Assembly: GCA_905479595.1 (NCBI GenBank)
Contig: CAJQND010000411.1
Location: forward strand, 1 to 5,581
Direction: 5' to 3'
Source: an uncultured Hyphomicrobiales bacterium
GTDB lineage: Bacteria > Pseudomonadota > Alphaproteobacteria > Rhizobiales > CAJQND01
DNA length: 5,581 bases
A program made the translations under genes and the position numbers. The stretch's first letter is position 1. Every line of letters starts with the position of its first letter. Under the pieces are notes generated by a model. The model was not told the DNA's origin. It made no database searches and saw only the letters and a program-made list of their open reading frames with translations. Positions 1 through 5,581 of the stretch are shown piece after piece.

Positions 1-709
1 CGACAAATATATCCTGGTGAATATTGCGGCCTTTCAACTAAGGCGCATGGAATATGGCTCAATGGTTGAACAAATCCGTGTGGTCGTCGGAAAACCTGGC
101 CACAACACGCCGGTGTTCTCCAACAAGATCAAATATGTGGAAATCAATCCAACATGGACCGTGCCGTATTCTATCGCCACGAAGGAGATTTTGCCTAAGC
201 TGCAAAACAATCCCAGCGCTCTGGGCAGCACTTATGAATTGCTTCAAGGTGGGCAATCGGTGCCATTTCCAGCCATCGATTGGTCGCAATATTCGCGTAA
301 AAACTTTCCGTTCACTATCCGCCAGAAACCGGGGCCAAAGAACGCGCTTGGCCGGGTGAAGTTTATCTTCCCCAACAAGCATAATATCTATTTGCACGAC
401 ACCCCGTCACGGTCATTGTTCAAACGCTCTGCGCGGGCATTTTCCCACGGGTGTATCCGGGTTGGCCGCCCGCTTGATCTGGCTGAACAGGTTTTGGCGA
501 CCGTGCCGGGAAAATGGACTCGCAAGAAAATCGACAAAACGGTTGCTGGCGCCAAGCGAACACGGGTGAACCTGCCCGAACCATTGGCGGTGCATTTAAC
601 CTATTCGACCGCATTTCGTGGACCAGGTGGCGGCATCAATTTCCGCAAAGATATTTATGGCCGGGATAAAAAACTGTACCGCGCCCTGTTTGGCAAACAC
701 ACGAGCTAG
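1..709 (+). CDS. Murein L,D-transpeptidase, YcbB/LdtD-like, C-terminal catalytic part (5' end outside window)
   Basis: The reading frame is open from the first bases of the window (first full codon at position 2), so the gene starts upstream. The GTG at 17 lies inside the conserved strand DKYILVNIAAFQL and is not a credible start. The visible part carries the YkuD-type catalytic domain: a conserved HDTP motif near 395-406 and the SHGCIRV motif, whose nucleophile Cys codon is at 452-454 and whose His codon is at 446-448. Sequence such as VNPxW/ILPKLxxNP and the HDTP-LFKR stretch matches the E. coli LdtD (YcbB) group rather than the short Ldt group. These enzymes form 3-3 meso-diaminopimelate cross-links in periplasmic peptidoglycan. 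The signal peptide, scaffold region and peptidoglycan-binding domain usual for the group would lie upstream. The gene ends in TAG, 14 bases before the stop of the convergent hydrolase gene. The family call is firm; the exact paralogue is not. Confidence 0.93.
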   Translation, partial: DKYILVNIAAFQLRRMEYGSMVEQIRVVVGKPGHNTPVFSNKIKYVEINPTWTVPYSIATKEILPKLQNNPSALGSTYELLQGGQSVPFPAIDWSQYSRKNFPFTIRQKPGPKNALGRVKFIFPNKHNIYLHDTPSRSLFKRSARAFSHGCIRVGRPLDLAEQVLATVPGKWTRKKIDKTVAGAKRTRVNLPEPLAVHLTYSTAFRGPGGGINFRKDIYGRDKKLYRALFGKHTS

Positions 710-723
710 CGGCACCGCACTGG

Positions 724-1746
724 TTACGAAACCAGAGAACTGAAATGTGTGGCGCATTTTTGGGCTGTTATGTCGTGGATTGCACGTCTGTTGACAGTTG
801 GCACGTCAACGCAGATATCGGCCCCTTGCTGGCGGCCATATTCGGTTGCTTCGGGCAAAAACACATAATGTCCGGCTTTTAGGGAGATGATCTGTTTCCT
901 GAAATCCGGATTTTGGTGAAGGAGCCAGTCTGCGCAAAGCGCAGGTGGACATTCTGTGTCGCCATTCACGGAAAGAATGAGGGTAGGCACGGTTACGCTT
1001 GAAACGCTCTGCGGTGTGAAACCACGAACCGTTGGTGCGGGTGCGCAAGATACAATGGCTTTGATCCGATGATCCCGGTAGGGATCTGCGTGACGCGCGA
1101 AGGAAGCGCGAAATGGTTCGGAATTTTCCATGAGGTCTTGCGCATGGGCAGCCAGATCAGGAAATTCACGCGGACCGGACATATCGACAGGCGCTGACTG
1201 GGTAAATGCATCAAACAGGGATTGATCGTAAATTGCCCCTGCAAGCGAGACCACGGTATGCCCGCCAAGGGAAAACCCGGCGGCAAAGACGTTCTCGACA
1301 TCAATCCGCTGAGAGAAGAATGCCGTGTTGGAAAGAAGCGTGAACATCTTTGTCAGGTCGGCAGAACGCTCCCACCAGCATAAGAACCCTTCTGCGAGAT
1401 ATGGTTCAATGCTCGTGTTTCCATGATGGCTGACGCCAATGCAAATGAAACCTTGCGCCGCAAGTCTCGCTCCCAGCCAATCCAGCCCTTGCGCTGAACC
1501 GCCTGTGCCGTGGGAAAGCAAAACAACAGGCCAGACCTCGCGCGATGACGAAATTCTTGCATTTTTTGCAACAGCACTTGTATGAAACCATGCACTGTCA
1601 GAAGACGGATCTGCAGATTCTGCCTGAACGGCTTCATCTGTTGTGGGGTACCACGCGGCCCAGACGAGCGGTCTTGGACCATCGCCAGCCCAGTTTGTCC
1701 GCGTGTCGTCAAACATTCGGCCTTCTCGATATCCAATTTTAAACAT
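724..1746 (-). CDS. Alpha/beta hydrolase, PAF-acetylhydrolase / dienelactone hydrolase type
   Basis: A 340-residue protein with a complete serine-hydrolase layout. The oxyanion-hole motif SHGTGG is at residues 78-83. The nucleophile elbow GFSLGG is at 157-162 with Ser159. The likely acid is Asp263 in SVNGDTECPP, and the likely catalytic His is His293 in KAGHYVF. An N-terminal segment of the form GYREGRMFDDTR...RPLVWAAWYPT resembles predicted dienelactone hydrolases and bacterial PAF-acetylhydrolase-like proteins, which hydrolyse ester bonds. Residues about 175-225, between nucleophile and acid, probably form a lid. I see no signal peptide or membrane segment, so a cytoplasmic location is likely. 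The ATG at 1744-1746 is supported by GAAGAG six bases upstream. The gene is last in a same-strand run and lies 108 bases after the DUF1203 gene, so it may have its own promoter. The substrate cannot be deduced. Confidence 0.88.
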   Translation of the reverse strand: MFKIGYREGRMFDDTRTNWAGDGPRPLVWAAWYPTTDEAVQAESADPSSDSAWFHTSAVAKNARISSSREVWPVVLLSHGTGGSAQGLDWLGARLAAQGFICIGVSHHGNTSIEPYLAEGFLCWWERSADLTKMFTLLSNTAFFSQRIDVENVFAAGFSLGGHTVVSLAGAIYDQSLFDAFTQSAPVDMSGPREFPDLAAHAQDLMENSEPFRASFARHADPYRDHRIKAIVSCAPAPTVRGFTPQSVSSVTVPTLILSVNGDTECPPALCADWLLHQNPDFRKQIISLKAGHYVFLPEATEYGRQQGADICVDVPTVNRRAIHDITAQKCATHFSSLVS

Positions 1747-1774
1747 GCAAATCTCTTCGGCAAAAAATGGAGTG

Positions 1775-1780
1775 CTTATA
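1775..1780 (-). promoter_or_regulatory. Possible -10 element for the hydrolase gene
   Basis: On the minus strand this reads TATAAG, five of six matches to the sigma-70 -10 consensus, about 29 bases upstream of the hydrolase ATG. No good -35 hexamer sits 16-18 bases further upstream, so this is a weak candidate. It would give a short 5' leader of roughly 20 bases containing the GAAGAG ribosome-binding site. Confidence 0.25.
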
Positions 1781-1825
1781 AAACAGGCTGGTAATATGGC
1801 TTAGATGAACGTGTCATGGAAAGAT

Positions 1826-1853
1826 TTATCGTTTTTTACCGGGTAACCGATAA
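1826..1853. repeat. Nested inverted repeat between the DUF1203 and hydrolase genes
   Basis: The outer arms TTATCG (1826-1831) and CGATAA (1848-1853) enclose inner arms TTACC (1836-1840) and GGTAA (1842-1846) around a single central G. The outer and inner arms are separated by TTTT on the left and by C on the right. The structure begins one base beyond the DUF1203 stop codon and ends about 80 bases upstream of the hydrolase start. No T-run follows the stem in the minus direction, so it is not a standard intrinsic terminator. It could be an mRNA 3' end or processing hairpin, or an operator for the hydrolase gene. The dyad is visible directly; its role is unknown. Confidence 0.5.
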
Positions 1854-1854
1854 T

Positions 1855-2325
1855 TTAGGAACGCTCAATCCGGCATTGATAACAATTGTTTGAAGCTGAG
1901 CGCATGTGGACATAAGCCACGTCTTGGTCTTCGAAAATTTGCCCCACTACACGCTCGACGGCACTTATTTCGATCACTTTTCCGGTGCTGTATTTGATGC
2001 GGTTTTCTGCTGTATAGCCGCGCACAAGTATGTTCTGCCGGGCTTCGAACATCTTGGGAAGAACACTAGTATCATGGTGGCGATGGCATTGATTGGCACA
2101 GAGAAAAATGGGTCCGGTTTCCGCATAGGGCTGCGGAACCGGAAAAGGCCGGTAAGCCAAAACCAGCATTTCCTTGCCGTCCGGAATATTAGTCAGGCAA
2201 TGGCGGCATGGAGTGCCAATACCGTTTGATACTCCCCTTTCAGGCATTTGTCTGTTTGCATCAGGTTGACCGGCTTGGAGAGCACGCACGTCTTCGGTTG
2301 GGAGTGCTTTGAAGGTGAGGGGCAT
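1855..2325 (-). CDS. DUF1203 family protein with two CxxC motifs
   Basis: A 156-residue protein matching the DUF1203 family, seen mostly in proteobacteria and without an established function. The N-terminal MPLTFKALPTEDVRALQAG, the segment TPCRHC (residues 39-43), FPVPQPYAETGPIFLC (61-76) and the C-terminal segment around YVHMRSA...NNCYQCRIER are characteristic. It has six notable cysteines: C40 and C43 (CRHC), C76 and C80, and C148 and C151 (CYQC), with histidines at 81, 83 and 84. This pattern could bind zinc or another metal or be redox-active, which is my inference. There is no signal peptide or membrane segment. The ATG at 2323-2325 fits the family N-terminus, although the sequence before it (GACCT) is a poor ribosome-binding site. 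It lies 83 bases downstream of the cupin gene on the same strand and may be co-transcribed with it. Confidence 0.88.
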   Translation of the reverse strand: MPLTFKALPTEDVRALQAGQPDANRQMPERGVSNGIGTPCRHCLTNIPDGKEMLVLAYRPFPVPQPYAETGPIFLCANQCHRHHDTSVLPKMFEARQNILVRGYTAENRIKYSTGKVIEISAVERVVGQIFEDQDVAYVHMRSASNNCYQCRIERS

Positions 2326-2408
2326 AGGTCTGGGTTCCAGTATTAATTGAGCCTAACCTGTTCTGCCCCGTGCGGAACGCGCCCCGCCACCCGTTTCGTG
2401 TTCAAGGT

Positions 2409-2885
2409 TCAATCGGCAGGTGCGATAATCTTGCCGTGTTCATCCATGTAATAACGTTTGCCGTCTGTGTGAAAGCGGATCATCAGATTATCATCAGGAT
2501 AGAAAACCTCATCGCAATCCGGTTTTCGGCTTCCAACTTCAAGATAGATTGCGCGCATATCTGAGCGATTTTCCAACCGGTGGGCATTGGCAGCGCCCGC
2601 TTTGAAACCGGCACAGTCATTGACTTGTAAAACTTGCTCACCGTCATCCGTAACCAAAGTCAGTTCGCCTTCGAGCACCATCACAAACTCATCTTCATGG
2701 CTGTGCCAATGGCGCACTGTTGACCATACACCTGGATCAAGCTCCACCCGATTGACGCCAAATTGATTGATCCCCACCGCATCGCCCAATTGCTGCTTGC
2801 GCCGGGCTTTGCACTTGTCCACCGCAGCTACCGGATGTGATGCGCCTGCAAGAAGCGGAACATCCGCAATTGATTTTACCGGCAT
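2409..2885 (-). CDS. Single-domain cupin protein
   Basis: A 158-residue beta-barrel cupin. Motif 1 is visible as HWH (His59, His61), then Glu66 and Gly73, in the segment RHWHSHEDEFVMVLEGE. Motif 2 appears as GFKAGAANAHRLEN, with His102 as the fourth likely metal ligand and Asn106 closing it. The conserved three-His/one-Glu set suggests a bound divalent metal. The length and the tail with YLEVGSR...YPDDNLMIRF...KRYYMDEHGK resemble the COG3837-type stand-alone cupins. Members are variously annotated as isomerase-like, dioxygenase-like or sugar-binding, and no substrate can be named here. It lacks the helix-turn-helix of regulatory cupins. The ATG at 2883-2885 is preceded by GGGGA seven bases upstream, which supports the start. 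It lies 51 bases after the DUF1127 gene and 83 bases before DUF1203. Confidence 0.9.
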   Translation of the reverse strand: MPVKSIADVPLLAGASHPVAAVDKCKARRKQQLGDAVGINQFGVNRVELDPGVWSTVRHWHSHEDEFVMVLEGELTLVTDDGEQVLQVNDCAGFKAGAANAHRLENRSDMRAIYLEVGSRKPDCDEVFYPDDNLMIRFHTDGKRYYMDEHGKIIAPAD

Positions 2886-2936
2886 TTGGTAATCCCCGTC
2901 TGTGTAGCCATGCCCAAGTGGGCGAGCAGTTGGCCA

Positions 2937-3191
2937 TCATAATATTGTGCGATCAACATCACCAGATGGAAATTCTGGATGGAGTGTTTCAACGTCATCC
3001 TTTGTCAGGCCCACATCTTGGAGCAGATGTTCGTTTAGGTGCTGCACGGATTTTTTATACCGGGCGTGGGAGCGTTTCTCTCTGAGCCGTGCCGCGCCCG
3101 CTGCAATTTTTCCACGAATAACTTTGGTGATCCTGATAATCGCATTATGGTGAATTGCTGCAGGGGCTTCCAATTTGGCAAAACTGTTCAT
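2937..3191 (-). CDS. DUF1127 (YjiS-like) small basic protein
   Basis: An 84-residue basic protein. The C-terminal half contains YKKSVQHLNEHLLQDVGLTK (residues 45-64) followed by DDVETLH. This is the DUF1127 signature, usually seen as L-x-D-HLL-x-DIGL followed by a short acidic turn. A lysine/arginine-rich segment (20-46) precedes it. The ATG at 3189-3191 was chosen because GGAGAG lies six bases upstream. A GTG at 3207-3209 in the same frame would place that ribosome-binding site inside the gene. Alphaproteobacterial genomes often carry many paralogues. Studied members are linked to RNA turnover and to phosphate or carbon metabolism, but that cannot be transferred with confidence here. The protein is longer at its N-terminus than the common 45-60 residue forms. 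The gene is divergent from the LysR gene and is first of the minus-strand run. Confidence 0.85.
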   Translation of the reverse strand: MNSFAKLEAPAAIHHNAIIRITKVIRGKIAAGAARLREKRSHARYKKSVQHLNEHLLQDVGLTKDDVETLHPEFPSGDVDRTIL

Positions 3192-3254
3192 AGCTTTCTC
3201 TCCAGACACTCAATTTTTTGTGCCTGTCATGGAGCGCCGCGCGCGAATTCTTCA

Positions 3255-3270
3255 CAAACATTTTTGTTTG
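3255..3270. repeat. Perfect 6-bp inverted repeat, candidate LysR operator
   Basis: The sequence CAAACATTTTTGTTTG has perfect six-base arms (CAAACA and TGTTTG) around TTTT. It sits 27-42 bases upstream of the LysR start and overlaps the TTGACA hexamer at 3268-3273. An AT-rich-centred dyad in a divergent spacer is typical of LysR-family binding sites, but it does not show the exact T-N11-A core, so operator function is inference. Confidence 0.45.
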
Positions 3271-3275
3271 ACATC

Positions 3276-3296
3276 ATGTGTGCATAAAAGTCACAT
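3276..3296. repeat. Spaced inverted repeat ATGTG-N11-CACAT next to the LysR start
   Basis: Perfect five-base arms, ATGTG (3276-3280) and CACAT (3292-3296), are separated by 11 bases and end immediately before the LysR ATG. The left arm also forms a small palindrome, ACATCATGT (3271-3279). A protein bound here would block ribosome access or promoter clearance, which fits negative autoregulation. Arms this short can arise by chance. Confidence 0.3.
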
Positions 3297-4190
3297 ATGC
3301 CCATGCCACGCCGATTACCGCCACTAAACGCCTTACGGGCCTTTGAAGCTGCGGGCCGGCATTCAAGTTTCAGCAAGGCAGCTGTTGAACTGAATGTCAG
3401 CCACTCTGCTATCAGCCGCCATGTGCGCGGGCTTGAAAAAAGATTATGCGTTCAACTTTTCAAAGTCATTGCGAGAGGTGTTGAATTGACAGAACCTGGG
3501 AAGAAGTATCTTTCAGAGATATCTCCCACCCTTGATCAAATTGCTGATGCCACGGATAGACTTTTAATTGCCCCTGAGGGTTCTGTATCCTTAAGCTGTG
3601 AATCGACATTTGCGATAAAATGGTTGATGCCAAGGCTTGGGCAATTTGATACTTTGCACCCAAATGTTAAAGTGGGCATTGATGCCACCCCGAAATTGGC
3701 TGACATTGAGCAGTTCGAATGTGATCTGGCCATTCGGTTTCGCCATCATGGAAAACCAGAACAAGCGTCCGACTTGATAAGCAACACACAATTTTATCCG
3801 ATAGGGGCGCCAGAGCTAAACGGCGGTGCAAAAAAACTGCCAGACTTAACCGAACTTCAGAATTTCAAACTCATACAAGATAGCAAAGCAAGATTGTGGC
3901 AGTTATGGTTTGCTGAAGCAGGCATGCCAAATGCTGAACTTCCCAACATTTCAACCCCCTTAGCCGCCATGCTTGCCATCGAATCAGCATTGGCCGGGCA
4001 AGGTCTTTTCCTCGCCTCAGAAGAGGTTGTTGCAAGTGATGTGAAGGCTGGAAAATTGATGCGGTTTTCCGACATTGGTATAGACTATGGCCGTATTTAT
4101 TTGGTCTATCGACCCGAAACAATAAAGCGAAATGCAGTAAATGCTTTTCGAAACTGGCTGCTGGACACGACCAAAGAATTGCGAAATTAA
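3297..4190 (+). CDS. LysR-family transcriptional regulator, GcvA-like
   Basis: A 297-residue protein of standard LysR length. The N-terminal winged helix-turn-helix is clear: PPLNALRAFEAAGRHSSFSK (residues 8-27), AAVELNVSHSAISRHVRGLE (28-47) and then LFKVIARGVELTEPGKKYL (54-72). This wording is typical of the GcvA branch. An effector-binding domain follows from about residue 95, with FAIKWLMPRLGQFDTLHPNV (105-124) and the AIESALAGQGLFLAS segment (227-241). It would act as a cytoplasmic DNA-binding tetramer or dimer responding to an unknown small molecule. The start at 3297 has only a weak AAAAG ribosome-binding site; ATG at 3303 is an alternative that removes two residues. Sampled lines of this gene are about 38-50% GC, against 57-70% in the neighbouring thiamine-diphosphate enzyme gene. 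It ends in TAA nine bases before the stop of that convergent gene. Confidence 0.93.
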   Translation: MPMPRRLPPLNALRAFEAAGRHSSFSKAAVELNVSHSAISRHVRGLEKRLCVQLFKVIARGVELTEPGKKYLSEISPTLDQIADATDRLLIAPEGSVSLSCESTFAIKWLMPRLGQFDTLHPNVKVGIDATPKLADIEQFECDLAIRFRHHGKPEQASDLISNTQFYPIGAPELNGGAKKLPDLTELQNFKLIQDSKARLWQLWFAEAGMPNAELPNISTPLAAMLAIESALAGQGLFLASEEVVASDVKAGKLMRFSDIGIDYGRIYLVYRPETIKRNAVNAFRNWLLDTTKELRN

Positions 4191-4199
4191 GCTGCGATG

Positions 4200-5581
4200 C
4201 TACTTTTTTATTTCGGACAATGTCGCAAATGCAGACAATGATTCCTGGCTCGACATGACCTCGACCAGCACCGGACCATCATTGTAGGCGAGGGCTTCTG
4301 CCACCTTTGCGTCCACATCATCACCTGGCGCTATGCGGATGGCTTTGGCGCCAAAGCTTTCAGCCCATTTGCTGAAATCCGGGTTCACAAGGTCCGTGCC
4401 CTGCACCCGGCCGGGAAACTTCATTTCCTGATGCTGGCGGATGGTGCCATAGGTGCCGTTATTTGACAGAATAATTTTTGGCTTCGCGCCGAGCATCATG
4501 GCGGTGGCCAGCTCGTTGCCCGTCATCAAAATGCTGCCATCACCCACCGCCAAAATTACCTGACGATCCGGGGCGAGGTAACTTGCCGCCACTGCGCCGG
4601 GAACGCCCAGGCCCATGGCCCCGGCAACCCCGCCGATGAACGCATTTTTGGGCGTCATCTTCCAATAGCGGTGCACCCAGCTGGAAAAGTTTCCTGCATC
4701 TGTGGTGATTATGGCATCATCATCTGCCTGGCGGGCCAGCGCGTCGATGACACAGCCATAATCAACCCCGTCAGTGGTTTCTCGCGCCTTGAATGTCATG
4801 GCGTCCTGAACGAAGCGGGAAGTTTTGCCGATCCAGGATTGCCTTGTGTCTGGGATTTCCGGTGTAATATGGGTAACCATCGCCTCGGCAAACTCGACCG
4901 GGTCACAGGCGACCGGCATATCGGTTTCATAAACCTGCCCGATCAGTTCACCGTCCGGGTATACATGGGCGAGTATCTGCTCAGGTTTTGGGGCGCGCGG
5001 CATGGTGTAGTTTTGCGTTACCACATCGCCAAGCCGTGTTCCCAAAGCAATTATAAGATCAGATGTCTGAAGCAGGTCAGCATGGGCACGGGGGATGCCA
5101 AAACCAAGGTGGCCTGCGTAGTGGGGGGAGTTGTTGTCGAGCAATTCCTGGTGTTTCCAGCTCAACGCGACGGGTACCTGAAATTTTTCTGCAAATGCCG
5201 CGAGTGCTGCAGAACCGCGCGCACCTTTCATCTTCGAGCCGGCAATGACCAATGGGCGTTCTGCTTTTGCCAGATGGTCACCAACCAATGTCAGGTCAAA
5301 GCCACAAGGGGCGGGCGGGCGCAAATCTCCAATTGCCAAGGGTTCGGTTTCACAGGCATCGCGCAGCATGTCTTCGGGCAGCGAAATGACAACCGGCCCC
5401 GGCGTGCCGGACTGGGCCAAGGTGAAGGCTTGGTGCATGATATCTGGAAGCGTGCTGGCGTCACTGACTTGCCAGACGCCTTTTGCGATATCGGCAAAAA
5501 ACGACGTGTAATCCACCTCTTGAAACGCGCCACGGCCAATGTCCTTGCGCGCCACCTGGCCAATGAACAGCACAACTGGAA
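4200..5581 (-). CDS. Thiamine-diphosphate-dependent enzyme, acetolactate-synthase-like (N-terminus outside window)
   Basis: The frame is open to the right edge; the first visible residues PVVLFIGQVAR belong to the interior of the N-terminal PYR domain. About 95 residues, including the catalytic Glu that activates the cofactor, should lie outside. About 460 residues are visible: the end of the PYR domain with FQEVDYTSFF and GTPGPVVISLPEDML, a central domain with ERPLVIAGSK and SDLIIALGTRLGD, and the C-terminal PP domain. The cofactor-binding motif is GDGS (codons 4533-4544) followed by NN (4458-4463), the classic GDG-x(~25)-NN magnesium/thiamine-diphosphate site. The segment NNGTYGTIRQHQEMKFPGRV differs from canonical IlvB acetolactate synthases, which have NNxxxGMVxQWQ there. 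No small regulatory subunit gene follows, because the next gene is the convergent LysR. It is probably a stand-alone 2-oxoacid carboligase or decarboxylase; the substrate is unknown. Superfamily is firm, specific function is not. Confidence 0.9.
   Translation of the reverse strand, partial: PVVLFIGQVARKDIGRGAFQEVDYTSFFADIAKGVWQVSDASTLPDIMHQAFTLAQSGTPGPVVISLPEDMLRDACETEPLAIGDLRPPAPCGFDLTLVGDHLAKAERPLVIAGSKMKGARGSAALAAFAEKFQVPVALSWKHQELLDNNSPHYAGHLGFGIPRAHADLLQTSDLIIALGTRLGDVVTQNYTMPRAPKPEQILAHVYPDGELIGQVYETDMPVACDPVEFAEAMVTHITPEIPDTRQSWIGKTSRFVQDAMTFKARETTDGVDYGCVIDALARQADDDAIITTDAGNFSSWVHRYWKMTPKNAFIGGVAGAMGLGVPGAVAASYLAPDRQVILAVGDGSILMTGNELATAMMLGAKPKIILSNNGTYGTIRQHQEMKFPGRVQGTDLVNPDFSKWAESFGAKAIRIAPGDDVDAKVAEALAYNDGPVLVEVMSSQESLSAFATLSEIKK

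Larger units (their letters stand above)
3192..3296. promoter_or_regulatory. Divergent control region between DUF1127 and LysR genes
   Basis: This 105-base spacer must carry the start signals of both divergent genes. On the minus strand GGAGAG (3198-3203) is the ribosome-binding site of the DUF1127 gene. On the + strand a TTGACA hexamer (3268-3273) matches a -35 element, but no good -10 lies 16-18 bases downstream before the LysR start, so the LysR promoter is not settled. AAAAG at 3286-3290 is a weak ribosome-binding site. Two inverted repeats fall in the LysR-proximal half and are listed separately. LysR-type regulators typically bind such divergent spacers to control themselves and the opposite gene. 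Confidence 0.55.

Noticed and set aside
59..397. Open frame of 112 codons on the minus strand opposite the L,D-transpeptidase
   Set aside because: The + strand frame encodes clear family motifs; the antisense product has no recognisable features.
1353..1763. Alternative minus-strand frame of 136 codons overlapping the hydrolase gene
   Set aside because: The hydrolase frame holds the full catalytic set (SHGTGG, GFSLGG, Asp, His). The shifted frame has no motif and is a shadow.
1906..2229. Open frame of 107 codons on the + strand opposite the DUF1203 gene
   Set aside because: It lies wholly antisense to a well-supported family gene, its translation resembles no family I recognise, and it has no clear ribosome-binding site.
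2361..2388. GC-rich stretch after the cupin stop (GTGCGGAACGCGC) as a terminator
   Set aside because: The best stem is five pairs including a G-T pair with a GAA loop and no T-run, so it is not convincing.
2912..2923. Hairpin GCCC-AAGT-GGGC in the spacer between the DUF1127 and cupin genes as a terminator
   Set aside because: The stem is only four bases and no T-run follows it on the minus strand, so it is too weak to call a terminator; it could be chance.
3039..3287. Open frame of 82 codons on the + strand opposite the DUF1127 gene and running into the divergent spacer
   Set aside because: It is antisense to the DUF1127 gene, which has a strong ribosome-binding site and recognisable motif. 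The cysteine-rich translation looks like non-coding readthrough.
3268..3296. TTGACA as the -35 element of a complete LysR promoter
   Set aside because: At 16-18 bases spacing the downstream hexamers (such as TCACAT) do not resemble a -10 element, and the start codon follows immediately. It is noted in the control-region entry only as a possible half-site.
4191..4199. Shared bidirectional terminator between the LysR gene and the convergent enzyme gene
   Set aside because: The gap is only nine bases with no dyad. The T-rich stretch just inside the enzyme gene's 3' end has no paired stem.

Overview
The window looks like ordinary chromosomal DNA from a moderate-GC alphaproteobacterium, probably of the Rhodobacterales/Hyphomicrobiales type. 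This rests on family content: a DUF1127 protein, a DUF1203 protein, a GcvA-like LysR regulator and a YcbB-type L,D-transpeptidase. No ribosomal RNA or species-specific marker is present, so the assignment is an inference. Coding density is high, with seven protein genes and no gene-free stretch over about 110 bases. I saw no RNA genes, insertion sequences, CRISPR arrays or phage genes.

Layout: (1) At the left edge, on the + strand, is the C-terminal catalytic part of an L,D-transpeptidase, cut by the window edge and ending at 709. (2) From 3191 down to 724 is a run of four minus-strand genes. In transcription order they are a small DUF1127-type protein, a single-domain cupin, a DUF1203 protein and an alpha/beta hydrolase of the PAF-acetylhydrolase/dienelactone-hydrolase type. 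The hydrolase converges on the transpeptidase with only 14 bases between them. (3) A 105-base divergent region (3192-3296) with two inverted repeats separates the DUF1127 gene from a + strand LysR-family regulator (3297-4190). (4) At the right edge, on the minus strand, is a thiamine-diphosphate-dependent enzyme of the acetolactate-synthase superfamily. Its N-terminus lies beyond the window, and it converges on the LysR gene with a 9-base gap.

How the genes may work together: the divergent arrangement suggests the LysR protein controls itself and the DUF1127/cupin side, but this is inferred from layout and dyads only. The cupin, DUF1203 protein and hydrolase share a strand but have spacers of 51, 83 and 108 bases, so they may be one loose operon or several units. 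No shared pathway can be read from the sequence. The transpeptidase (cell-wall cross-linking) appears unrelated to its neighbours.

I found no convincing evidence of a new multi-gene system. The most useful leads are the paired CxxC motifs in the DUF1203 protein, the dyads in the LysR divergent region, and the stand-alone acetolactate-synthase-like enzyme with non-canonical active-site-region sequence.
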